From: Phaeosaccion multiseriatum
Taxonomy: Eukaryota > Ochrophyta, other classes
NCBI GenBank assembly: GCA_965112735.1
Contig: OZ218952.1
Location: 620,001-684,000, forward strand
DNA length: 64,000 nucleotides
Direction of reading: 5' to 3'
Every line of letters begins with the position of its first letter. Positions within the stretch are counted from its first letter, which is position 1. A program made the position numbers and the translations under genes. Under the pieces are notes generated by a model. That model was not told the DNA's origin. It ran no database searches and was given only the letters and a program-made list of their open reading frames with translations. This document shows positions 49,401 to 59,853 of the stretch, one piece after another.

Positions 49401-50924
49401 TGGGGGGCAAAATGAAAAGCAAGACTGAGGCTCTCAACAGGCATTTGTGTTTCACGTGCCTTGCTTGCCTGACAGGGAGAGCGAGCGAGGGGGGACACAG
49501 GGTGGAGCATTGAAGAAAGGGCTGAAAGGACTGCAACTCACCGCTCCGGTAATCTCGGAGGACCCGCCCCCCAGGCCTCTGTTTGCTCTGCTGGCGATGT
49601 CGAGAAAGCCCAGGTTTACGAACAAGTTAGTGTGCACAAACTTGTGGGCAAAGTGCTGGTAGACGGGCCACGCATAGGGGAAATCGGACAGCGTCTTCCA
49701 CAGCGCCACGTCGTACGGGTTGGTCTCAATGGCGGGCGGGAAGCGCTCCTTCGTGTACTTGACGTAGTCCACAAAGACGGGGTCGGCGAGGTTGTAGAGG
49801 GCGTTGCCGTTCATGTGGCCGACGATGGACCAGGCGGAGGCCTCGTGAACCGTTCTAGTGAAGCTGTTGCCTTGGTGGGCTCCTCCCTTGACCCAGAACT
49901 CTTCCCCGGGCCGGGCGCCTTCCTCCCACAGCTTGGTGAGAGCAGCGCCGGAGGTGAAGCTATTGTCCCACTCCACCAGGGCCATCCGTGCTACCATGGA
50001 CGAAGGGGGGCAGCAGGAGGGGCAGAGAGGCAGAGGGGCAGACAGGCAGGCACGGAAGGGGATTAGACGAGAACAGGGGGTGTGAGGTGCCAAGGGAGGG
50101 GATAGGGCGAGGAAAGATGAGCAGGAGGTCGTCAACAGCACAGTGAGTGGTGAGAGAAGGGGCGGGGGAATCCGAGGAGGCGACGGTCATTGAAGTACTA
50201 ATGAGGGACGGGCAGGGGTGGTGGGGAGGAGGTCTCTGGTGGGGAGCGAGGAGGTAGAGACTCCCTCCGGCCGAGCGAGAAGAGCAAGGTCGATGGGAAC
50301 TTTGTGGGCAACGGCAGCACTGGGAGCGTGGCCGGCCAATAGCCCGTAAGGGGCCCATCACCCATCTTCCTCTCCTCTCCTTCTTTTCTTGACCTGCTTG
50401 CACTTACAGTATGCCGCGAACTGCTGCCGAACGCGCCCGTCCAGAAAGACCTTATAGAACTGATGAGAAGGCCCCTGTGGGTACCCATCCTCCTCGGGAG
50501 TGAGATGCGCATACGCCAGCTTGACGTCACGGAAGCATGCCCGCACGGAAGCCGGTACCGCCCTCAAGACGCTCTCTGTCACGCCACCCGGCTCGTTGGC
50601 ATAGTAGAGAACCAAGTCCAGCCTCTCAACGGGCGGCCCTGTCTCAGTGCAGTCAAGTGTCCATGACCCGTCTTGGAGGGCCCTTTTCAGCTGGGGGGCG
50701 TCTCCGGCCCAAAAGGGGGAGACGAAGGCCATGGAGCGGTGTGACGACTCATCCTTCCCTCTCAGCTGCTGACTACTGCTGCCGGGCCTTTCTTCACAGC
50801 CCCCCTGCCAGCGAAGCCAACCCTTCTTCTCCCTACCAGTGAGGCCCAGTAGCAGCAGCGCCACCAGGGGCCCGGCGAGAAGCACTCCGGCAAGGAAACG
50901 GGACCTGTCTTTTTTCATGTTCAT
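43404..50924 (-). CDS. Giant type II membrane protein: two glycosyltransferase-like regions with Cys-rich modules
   Basis: Seven exons: 50408-50924, 49542-49990, 47906-49277, 47282-47698, 46642-47076, 46149-46463 and 43404-45895. Phases close to 1998 aa. Residues 10-28 are a signal anchor after MNMKKDRSR. Exons 1-2 (about 70-310) read like a Golgi glycosyltransferase: LDLVLYYANEP, LTPEEDGYPQGPSHQFYKVF, EFWVKGGAHQG, HMNGNALYNL and NPYDVALWKTL. Exons 3-6 hold five cysteine modules ending in CRYCGYDxFLDC or CRYCAFGPFADC, joined by Pro-Thr linkers. A second small module type, with CRACY, CRPCF or CRKCY, occurs in exons 3 and 7. Exon 7 (about 1168-1998) holds a second transferase-like domain (SAYVLIMEPDVVLVEDVVYS). 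Introns 3-6 are all phase 1, so exons 4, 5 and 6 are symmetric. Substrate unknown; a cell-surface or wall polysaccharide role is inference. Confidence 0.75.
46642..47790 (-). repeat. Recent tandem duplication of one exon plus its intron
   Basis: The segment 46642 to about 47165 (exon 5 plus upstream intron) and the segment 47282 to about 47785 (exon 4 plus upstream intron) are nearly identical, introns included. They differ mainly in the number of GGAGTC/Pro-Thr codon pairs and a few substitutions. This is one module duplicated recently within the giant gene. Confidence 0.9.
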
Positions 50925-52291
50925 CCCTCCTGCGGGCTGCTGCCTGTTTGCGAGGTTGGCTGCAGCAGCAGCAGTAGTAGCAGCAGCAGCAGCTGGACTG
51001 CTCCTGTAAAGCCCCCTCCACCCCCCCCTTCTCTCCCTGTTCCTCTCCTCCTCCAGCGCTCCTCGCTCTTCAACCTCGTTACACCGAACGAATCCCTTTT
51101 CCTCCGAGTGCCTCTCCTTCCCTCTCCCTTCCTCTCTGGCTGGCGCAATCTCTACCTCTCCTACGTCTTCTCCTCAGTAGCGGACGGGGAACGTGATCAT
51201 CCCTGTCTTGCCATCTCTACGATAGCCTTGTCGACAAAGCGGCATCAGAGTTGGACCAAAAAGCTTCGTCCACACTCGTACTCGGGCCCAAAATTTTCCC
51301 GCGTCCGGGAAACTCGGCATTCTGGTGTAACTGGAATTTTTGTCACTGCACACTATGGGGACAATATGAGAGGTGAGCGTTGCGGAGCGACCGATTGAGC
51401 CGATTTCAGAGCCTTTGAAAGCCCGAAGTATTGGCCTCAGGTCCCTCAGGGCCACGGGCCAGGACCGTTGTGCTCTTACCGCATTCCAGGATTCTGGGAT
51501 GAGGGTTTGAAAGTTTCCCCCAATGTTTGTTTGCTGAGAGAGCTTAAGTGCACAACTGATGTTGCAGCGAGGAATTCTCGCACAATCACAAACCTTTCAA
51601 GGACGTAGGCAAGGTAAGGAGAGGGAAGGGGCGCAAGAAGAGGAGGCTGAGGCTGAGGAGGAGGAGGGGGAGGAAAGGGTCCGAGAAAGTGGAGGGAAGT
51701 GGGGGTGGCGAGGGAGGAGGGGGGGTTGAGAGCCGCTGTTCTACTCCGCTGGTGCCTTGTTCCGTGCGTGTTCTAAGAGCGGGACCTCCGACACTTCAAG
51801 GAAGCAGATTTTTCAATCCTCTGCGAAACTTTCACTGAATTAATTAATTGCGTTGTTGCTTCTTTGTTTCCGCCGCTGCGGCCGCCGCCGCTGGCTCGTT
51901 CGTTCACAAACACAAACGCACCCTTCACACCAGACCAAACAAACAGGTGAGAGAGAAGGATGGGGCGCGAGCACCATCAGCAGAGGAGGAGACTAAGGAC
52001 AACGAGGAGGGGGAGGGGATGAGGAAGTGGAGCAAGTCAAGTGGGAGCGGTGTGGACCCTGCCTCGTCCACATGTTGTTGAAGCTTGCATCTCTTCCCCC
52101 CGCATTCCCTCAGCTTCTGATGCCCTTTTTTGTACACTTCTCCTCCCTTTTCTCTTCATCCTCCTCTTTCCCTCCGCCCTTCTCCTCCTCTCCTCCTCCG
52201 CCTCCTCCTCTCATCCTCCTCCTCCACGACTCCCCCCCCCTCTCGCTTTCTGGTGTGGTCCGCGGCATGCCTCAACCTGCCAGTCAATAGG
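50925..52291. other. Divergent intergenic region
   Basis: This lies upstream of the giant gene (-) and the root-cap-like gene (+). It contains short CAG runs, purine-rich patches near 51625-51730 and TTAATTAATT near 51839. The CT-rich stretch just before 52292 probably belongs to the 5' UTR. No gene seen. Confidence 0.5.
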
Positions 52292-54767
52292 ATGAGAACC
52301 GCCGTCGCCGCTCTGCTCCTCGCGGGCCTCGTCAGCCCGGGGATGGGAGCTCCGGCGGAAACGTGCATCCAGCAAAAAGATTGCTCGAGCTTCGCTTCCA
52401 ACATCGTGTCGGACATATCAGGCATCGCATGCTACCTGGATGATCCCGCCCCCCCGACTTGTGTGGTCGAAGTGTGCTTGACCACTGGGCCGAGCAGCGA
52501 GTTTCCGTATTGCGTCAAATCAGGTGCAGGCTTGTCCCACACCTGCTCCAACAGCGACGGAGACATGTGCCCTCTCTCCACCACCACCCCCTACTTTGAT
52601 TTTTCGGACAGTGTCGAGGACAACAATCCCAACTACATTGAGTACGAGACTGGAGGTGATCAAGTTGTAACGCTCTGTCAGGTACGTAAGGGAAGCCCAA
52701 AGGGGGGGGAGGCCCTTCCTGGTGTGACTCGGTGAAGCAGGCACCCCCCCAAAAGGTGACAAGCTCCGAGGTCTTGCTCTGCTGCCCCAAACTACCAACC
52801 TACCTCCTCATCAAACCCAACAATAATCCGCTCCGCACACCTGCTGCGCTTGTTGCCTCGCTCCTTTCAACTCGCTTGCTCGGCCGGCGCGGTGGCGTGG
52901 CGTCCCCTCCGCACCACTCTTGTCCCCTCCCTCCCTTTTGTCTCTGTGGATGACAGTACGGAACGCCCGGTCAGCAGCTGGTATTTTCCGTGAAGGACGG
53001 AAATGCCGCCAACCTTCATCCTGCTGGTTGCGGGAGTTTTTCAGACCCGGATCTGCCTTACTCATGCGGGACAGCATTGTCCGGTGAATTCTGTGGAGGA
53101 GGAAACGGACAAGCTAACAAGGAATGTCTGTGGACCTATATGGTGCCTGAGATCGGTAAGTAGAGGCGTGAGGCGAGGATTCACCCCGGGTAGCCGGCCG
53201 CAGTGTTAGTAGCTGACCTCTTTTGCCGGGACTCGGCTCGCTGCGGCCCCACTCTCCCTGTCATTCCTATCCCATCTCACGCAACATCCCTCATCCTTCC
53301 GTGCCTTGCTCACTCGCTTGTGCTGTGTCCCCCTTCTCAGCGTGCGACGACATCGGGGGCGGCAACGACCCCCTCATCATGGGCCTCAAGGGCCAAGTGT
53401 TCAAGTTCGAGGGGAGGCACGAAGCCTGGTACTCTGTCCTGGCCACCGACCAGGTGCAGTGGAACTGGAAACTGTCCAAGTTCGACACGTGCCCGGACAA
53501 CGAGGTGGGTGAGCGATGGCTGGAGCCGGGGGCAGGGGCTGCGGCGGGATGAAGGGGAAGGAAAGCGACTCACACGGGATAGGGGGGGATAGGGAATGGA
53601 CTGGGGTGCGCTCTCACGCAGTGTGCGTGTGGCTGAGGAAGCCAGGGAGGGAGAGGCGACACACCTGTGGCTCGCTCAGCCACCCACCCACCCACTCAAA
53701 TCTCCGTGCGATCCTCTTGCCCCCCTTTCTCTCTCTCTCTCCCTGTCTCCTCCCTACTCGTCCCTCTCTCCCTCTCTCTCTCAGAACATCTTCGTCACGG
53801 CCATTGCGCTCACGTTCTTCGATGACGACGGTGCTGTCGAGCACACGATTGAGGTGGCCGTTCCCAACGTCGACGACTTCTTCCCGGGCTGCCCCGCCGG
53901 CAACGAGGCTTGCCTGGGCGATGGCTCCCTCAAGGTGACCGTCAATGGCGTCGAGAGCACTTCTCCCGATGCCTTTTACTTGGATGGCGCCTCCGAGACC
54001 ATCGGCACAGTGCTTGTCCACAACACGCACGCGCCCTGCTCTCGCAAGTGGTTCGATTTCGAGGTTACTCCCGGACGTACCGCGCCGCGCAGGAGGCTCA
54101 TGGACGACGAGGTCATTGACTACATCTTCTCCGGCAAGAAGCACATGATCGACCCGGAGGAGTGCGAGTCCTGGCTGGCGGAGAGGCGTCTTCACGGCGA
54201 CCTGTTCGAGCAGGATGGCGCGTGGACCACCATCCACGTCACGCACCCCCTCCTCGACATGCAAATGGAGTACCGCCAGGACGGCGAGCGTTGCAACTCG
54301 CACCTGCTCGACACGTGGTTCACCAGGATCAGGTAAGCTTGTCGTGTGGTACATTTTTTTTTTTTTTATTACGTTGGACGTCATGGGCTTTCACAGTTTC
54401 GGCTGGAGGGATGGCAGTCAAAGAAGTTTTTTTTTCCTGTCGTACCCTCGGAACTAGGGGGGTCCTGTTCTTCGGGCCTGTCTCCATTCGGAACTAGGGG
54501 GTCTTGTTCTTGTGCCTCCATTTCACGCCTTGCTTGCTTGTTTTCAGCACACTCAAAGACACTTGGTTTTTATGGCTCTTCTTCCTCAGTGAGGAGCTCT
54601 ACACCGCGGACATGGAGGGCATTCTTGGCGAGACCAAGACGGCCGTGTACGATGCCGACGGCGCCGTGGTGAAGGGCGACCGTGCGCTGCTTCTCAAGGG
54701 GAAGCTGGACAGCGACTACGAGGTGGATGGGCCCTTCGGTACCCACTTCAAGGCCAGGGGCATGTAA
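52292..54767 (+). CDS. Secreted protein with root-cap-like (PF06830-type) domain
   Basis: Five exons: 52292-52681, 52957-53155, 53341-53504, 53785-54332 and 54590-54767, giving 492 aa. Residues 1-20 form a signal peptide (MRTAVAALLLAGLVSPGMGA). A cysteine-rich N-terminal half (CIQQKDCSSF, CYLDD, CVVEVCL) precedes the root-cap/VWD-like domain. Its pattern is GGNDPLIMGLKGQVFKFEGR, WYSVLATDQVQWNWKL and IFVTAIALTFF. The closing motif ADMEGILGETKTAVYD corresponds to the GVLGQTY block of plant root-cap and LEA-like proteins. Mature proteins of this type are extracellular; their molecular role is poorly known. The domain call is by pattern and should hold; the biological role is open. Confidence 0.75.
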
Positions 54768-55216
54768 GGGGTGTTTTTTTTCATTCTTTTTACCTCTCTG
54801 AAAAATGGTTGATACATTCGTTGCTTGTTGACGCTGGCCTTGTTGTGCGGGTGAGAGTATTTGATCATCTCGTTAGGATAGTTTACGTAGTATTTCTCAG
54901 AAGATTACGTACCAACAAAATGAGAGAGCGGGTGGGAGTAAAGTAGAGGTGGGGGGATGTGGGGTACCGTTGTAGCGCTGTATAGTTTGAGTTACAAAAA
55001 AATAAGAAAGATCTTAGGAATAGAACTTACCGGTCGGGTTGAGTTGCCAAGTGGGGGAGGTCAAGAGGCAGACATGCTCCTGCTCGCGTAGAGACGCAGC
55101 AGTGCGAAAAATGTACAAATAATTGAGAGAATATAATATTTCAATTAAAGCAGAGGGCCTTTTACGTTCATGGAACATTGCTACTACCGCACCCTCTCCT
55201 TCCTCTGTCGTTGCCC

Positions 55217-55308
55217 AAGGCCCTCTCTAAGGGAGGGGGGGATGGAGGGAGGGAGAGGGAGGGGGAGGGAGGGAGGGAGGGAGGGAGGGAGGGAGGGAGG
55301 GAGGGAGG
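55217..55308. repeat. (GGGA)n array
   Basis: About 90 purine-only bases, mostly GGGA units, lie 60 bases upstream of TIR element A copy 2. Confidence 0.9.
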
Positions 55309-55369
55309 ATCGAGTGGAATAGAAGTTAATCCAGCCAATAGAAGTTCTCACTGCCATTGTGGCTAAAAG

Positions 55370-55622
55370 TCGACCCCTGACACACTATCGCCCACATTCT
55401 CGATAGCGGGGGGGGCCGATAGCGCGGCCGATAGCGGATAGCGTGCCGGCTGGCGCCGGCCGATAGCGGATAGCGCGCCGGCTGGCGCCGGCCGATAGCG
55501 GATAGCGTGCCGGCTGGCGCCGGCCCATAGCAGATAGCGCGCCGGCTGGCGCCGGCCGATAGCGGATAGCGCGCCGGCTGGCGCCGGCGATAGCGGATAG
55601 CGGATAGTGTGTCAGGGGTCGA
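55370..55622. mobile_element. TIR element A, copy 2 (253 bp)
   Basis: The ends are perfect 20-bp inverted repeats starting TCGACCCCTGAC, the same 12 bases as copy 1. They are flanked by a perfect 6-bp direct repeat TAAAAG (55364-55369 and 55623-55628). The interior is five tandem 32-bp units of the form GATAGCGGATAGCGCGCCGG followed by CTGGCGCCGGCC. It has no coding capacity. Confidence 0.9.
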
Positions 55623-55820
55623 TAAAAGGGAGGGGGAGGTGTAAGGGAGGTGGGGAACCCAAATTTCACCGGTTTCCGAGACGCGACTTTCCTTAACCCT
55701 CCTCTTTCAACTCTCTCTCTCCGCCTTTTCTCTTCTCAAGGGCACGCAGAGACGAAAGAGGGGAGCAAGTGAAATAAGGAGAAGTAGCAGTGGCAACAGC
55801 GTAGGGTGGTTTCGGCAAAG

Positions 55821-57527
55821 ATGATTGTGGAGAGCTTGGCAGCGTTGGTAGGAGGCAAGTGCCAACCTATGCCCCCCTCCTTCAGCGCTGGCGGTGTACC
55901 TCCACCATGTCAGCCAGGCTGTGCATTCAATACCGTCGTCGGGGTCGGAATGAAGTCGAGAAGCAGAGGGAGGTGGAGCAGCCTCAGCAGCAGCAGGAGC
56001 AGCAGCAGCAGCAGCCTCAGCAGCAGTACAGGGAGGAAATTGCGTATGAGCCTGCAGAGCACTTCCACCAACAGGCGCCGGAGAGGTGGGTTCTCTGATG
56101 TGAGACCGCATATGAGAGGAGCAATAGCAGCAGCAGCAGCATCAGCAGAAGGAGCAGCAGGAGGAGCAGCAGCAGCAGAAGGAGGAGCCGACGCCCCCTA
56201 CGACGAAACGTGGACTGCGGCGGCGGTATACGAGCAGGCCATGGACAATCACCGGAGGAGCGGCGACTGGAAGGGGGCGGGCGATCTGCTGAAAGAGATG
56301 GAGGCGCAGGGGATTGAGCCTTCGGTGAAGAGCTACAATGGGGCCATGGAGGCGACCCTTAACGCGGGAGAGTTTGACAGGGTGCTTGACTTGTTCGGGA
56401 GGATGAAGGCCCAGGGGGAGTCACCCTCGCCCATCAGCTACAACACGGCCATGGCCGCTTGTGGGAAGGCGGGCTACTTCGAAAAGTCGCTGGAGCTGCT
56501 GATGGAGATGAAGGAGCAAGGATTCGATCGCTCGCCCATCGACTTCCATCTCGCCATGGATGCGTGCGGAGAGGCGGGCGAGTGGGAGAAGGCGCTGGAC
56601 CTACTCGAAGATATGAAGAACAGAGGTCTGGAGCTGTCGGCCATCACCTACTCCGTGGCGATAAAGGCATGTGATAGGGCAGGCGAAGGGGGCAGAGCGT
56701 TGGAGCTGCTGCGGGAGATGAAAGAGAACATGGGCCTACTCCCCTTGCCCGCTACGTACGACATTGCCATCTCTGCGTGTGCCAAGGGTGGAGACTATGC
56801 CGGAGCAATGAACCTGCTCAAGGAGATGACTGCCAAGGACCTCCAAGTTTCCTACCCTGCCTACCACGAGATGCTGGAGCTGTGCGCGAGGGAGGGTGAC
56901 CACAAGCGAGCCGAGTACCTGCTGGACATGATGTCAGAGTTCAACCTCCACCACAAGCTGCTCGCCTTCGACTCGGTGGTGCGGGCCTGCAACAATGCCG
57001 GCGAGTATGCCAAGGCCCGGAGGGTGTTCCAGGCGGCCCGGGCGGACCCGGAGGCGGAGATATCTTGGCGTCTCTTCTCCTCCGCCCAGCGAACGTGCTG
57101 GATGCAGGGAGACTACAAGGAGGCAATGGCTCTGCTGGAGGAACTGACCAGAGACGGCAAGCATCCCTTTGGCGTGGCGCATCAGTTCAACTATTTCCAG
57201 GCGCAGGGAGCATGCTGGGCAGCAGGGGAGCATCAGCTGGTACTGGACCTTATGGACGAGATGGCGCTGCGCGATTTAGAGCCCAACGTTGAGAATTACG
57301 GTTTCGCGCTGCAGGCGTGTGCCGACCTTGGCAATCCGAAGGCGGCCAGGAAGTTCTTGAGTGAGATGGTGGACATTAGCGAGGAGCCGACGCAGCAGAT
57401 GGTTGACTTTGTGCAGACGGCCTTCGATAAGGCGGGGCAAAAGGAGGATGGGGTTGCGTTTGTGTCAGAGACGCTGAAGGACATGGAGGCCAAGGGAATG
57501 GAGCTGGCAGAGGGCATGAACGAGTGA
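55821..57527 (+). CDS. Pentatricopeptide repeat protein
   Basis: A single exon of 568 aa from the ATG at 55821. The first 130 residues are Ser/Arg/Ala-rich (SSSRSSSSSSLSSSTGRK), compatible with an organelle transit region. From about residue 135 come about eleven PPR-like helix pairs, for example VKSYNGAMEATLNAGEFDRV, ISYNTAMAACGKAGYFEKSL, ITYSVAIKACDRAGEGGRAL, ATYDIAISACAKGGDYAGAM and LAFDSVVRACNNAGEYAKAR. There is no SMR, DYW or other C-terminal domain. PPR proteins bind organelle RNA sequence-specifically. It shares repeat style with the PPR-SMR protein at 28995-31757 but is not a close copy. Confidence 0.9.
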   Translation: MIVESLAALVGGKCQPMPPSFSAGGVPPPCQPGCAFNTVVGVGMKSRSRGRWSSLSSSRSSSSSSLSSSTGRKLRMSLQSTSTNRRRRGGFSDVRPHMRGAIAAAAASAEGAAGGAAAAEGGADAPYDETWTAAAVYEQAMDNHRRSGDWKGAGDLLKEMEAQGIEPSVKSYNGAMEATLNAGEFDRVLDLFGRMKAQGESPSPISYNTAMAACGKAGYFEKSLELLMEMKEQGFDRSPIDFHLAMDACGEAGEWEKALDLLEDMKNRGLELSAITYSVAIKACDRAGEGGRALELLREMKENMGLLPLPATYDIAISACAKGGDYAGAMNLLKEMTAKDLQVSYPAYHEMLELCAREGDHKRAEYLLDMMSEFNLHHKLLAFDSVVRACNNAGEYAKARRVFQAARADPEAEISWRLFSSAQRTCWMQGDYKEAMALLEELTRDGKHPFGVAHQFNYFQAQGACWAAGEHQLVLDLMDEMALRDLEPNVENYGFALQACADLGNPKAARKFLSEMVDISEEPTQQMVDFVQTAFDKAGQKEDGVAFVSETLKDMEAKGMELAEGMNE

Positions 57528-57576
57528 TATGATGGGCTATGATTTGGGGGGGGGGGGGGGAGATAAGGGAGAGAGC

Positions 57577-57619
<43 letters not shown>

Positions 57620-58155
57620 GCGCAGGAAAGGGCAAGTGGCGACGCAAGATTGGAAGATTTGAAAGAAAAAAAGAAGGACGCTCTCGAAGTCGGACACGGC
57701 ACCGCGAGTGAAGGGAAGGCATCTAAGAACATAATTACAGGCCGTCGAGTCGGGCACGGCAAGAGGGAGTGAAGCAAGGGGTGCAATTCGGCGATGGGGC
57801 CGAGAGTGGGGGTGTTGCATTCGTGTCGATCGCCCCTCTCTCACTGGATGCACTGCACCGGTTGTGGGGGGGGGGGTGGAGGGCGCGTGGAAAAGAGGGA
57901 GAATCACGTGTGGTTTACAGATAGATTTACAAGATCGCTTCTCTGTTGTGCACTTGCATTTTTGCTTCTTTTATTTTTACCATCGTATGCGAAGATCTCC
58001 TCCGCTTCTTTCCGGGTTGTACTTTAATTCTAATTTTAATTATATTTTTTAATTCAAATAAAAAATCATTTTAATTAAACTCCTATAATAAGATGAATGT
58101 GGTTCTATACATCCACAGCAGCGAAAAAACCTTGAAAACACTCCCACACCCGCGC
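57528..58155. other. Intergenic between convergent genes
   Basis: It contains GT and GA dinucleotide runs (about 57580-57620) and an AT-rich patch with AATAAAA near 58058, a possible poly(A) signal for the PPR gene. No gene seen. Confidence 0.5.
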
Positions 58156-59818
58156 TCAAAACGACTCCGTCATAGCCGCGGCTCCCTCGGCAGCCGCAGC
58201 AGCTGCCTCCGCCGCCCTCACCCTTGCCACCGCCTGCGTAGAGCAGTGCCGTCGGACAAAGTCTGACGCTTCCTGCAGAGACTCCATGCCCCCCGGGAAC
58301 TTCCGCGCAAGGAAGCCGTGCGTGGTGCCATTGTAGACGGTGTGTGTAACGTCCACCCCCACGGCTTCGAGCCTGCCATGCAGGGCTTCAATCTCAGTGG
58401 CGAGGATCTCTCGCTCGGCCGATTGGAGGAGGGTGGGGGCGAGTCTCTTGAGATCACGGGGAGTTGCGTAGAGGGGTGAGGCGGCGGGCTTCAGTCCATC
58501 CTTGGGCTCGGGCAGGTAGGCTCGCCAGAACCACTTTTAGGTTTGGGTTTGATTTGGAGGAGGAGGAGGAGGAGGAGGAGGAGGGGAGCAAATGAAATGG
58601 GTATCGTATGGCAAAGAAATGGAACGTAGCGGGAGGGGAAGATATGCACAACTCACGGAAAGGGGGGAAGGGAGGAACGGAGTGAGACGGACGGAGGGGC
58701 GGAGAGGACACGGCAAGCATCGGCAACCATCGATCTATTCCCCATTTTTCGCCCCCGGTCAGCCCTTCACTCACACACACACACACTCACCTCCATGAGA
58801 TCCTTGGTAAGCAGCCCGTAACCCGTCGCATACCGCTCAGCACTCTCGCTGGGGAGGCCCATGTTCTTCTTACGGCACGCCTCAGCCACGACGCCATCCA
58901 CTTCCCTGTGTCCGCTTTGGCAGAAACTCGTCGGCGGAGAGTGTGCCACCACCGCACACGGCTTGCGTGCGGGTGCGCTATTGCCGCTGCTGCGTCCTCC
59001 CGGCAGCCAGTAGAAGGCGGCTCGGCGGCGGATCCCCATGGAGAGGGCGAGGGTGGCACCTGCGCTGTCTCCCATGAGGGCGATGCGGTCGGGGTCGCCG
59101 CCGAAGCTCGCGATGTTCCTCACCACCCATCGCCACGCTATCGTCGCCCCGGTCGCAAGCGGTGGCCAGGGAGTCATGGAGTTCATTTCATTCATTTGGA
59201 AGTTCGGTCGGTTTTCAAGTGAGTGAGGCAGAGTGAGGCGTAAGTCAGCGAAAGGGGGGGAGGAGGGGGGTGAGGATGTAAGATGCTACTCTCTCCCCTC
59301 AAGTAGAATGAGTTGAATAAAGTAGGTACCCCTGCACGCGCGTGTGTGTGTGCGTGTGTATGAGTGGGAGCATGATGATCCACAGCTCTCCTTTTGCTTT
59401 TCGCGTCTTTCCTTGCCTCTTGTCTTCTCCTCCGGCCCACCCAACCCTTCGCTCTGTCTGATGCGATCCCGATTACCCCCTCACACGTTCGCCCCACCAC
59501 ACGCGCACCAACGCAAACACAGGCACATAGACACTCAAACAAATCACTCATTAATACCTACACACACGTAGACACATACTACACACACACGCACATACCT
59601 GCCAGACTGTCTTCCAAGGGGATTGGGAACTGGAAATCTGTTTGTTGGGAAGAGATGACGCGACGAAGCGGAAACACGCGGAAGAGGAGGAGGAGAGTTA
59701 CAAGAGGTAGGTATCACGAAGGATGAATATATATATTGACAGGGCCTCCCACTGAAGAAAGAGACAAGCAACAGACGAAGAGCAACAACAATCCCATCCA
59801 CCCCCGCACCAAAAACAA

Positions 59819-59853
<35 letters not shown>

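Larger units (their letters stand above)
54768..55820. other. Intergenic with GGGA array and TIR element
   Basis: The first 400 bases are AT-richer 3' flank of the root-cap-like gene. Then come a GGGA array (55217-55308), the 253-bp TIR element A copy 2 (55370-55622), and the 5' flank of the PPR gene. No gene seen. Confidence 0.6.

Noticed and set aside
55430-55600. CRISPR-like array from regularly spaced 32-bp repeats
   Set aside because: Units are directly tandem with no unique spacers, lie within an inverted-repeat element, and the genome is eukaryotic.
59192-59551. Alternative third exon start for the hydrolase
   Set aside because: No AG acceptor exists on the minus strand between about 59140 and 59285, and the in-frame residues further up are Pro/His-rich repeat translation.
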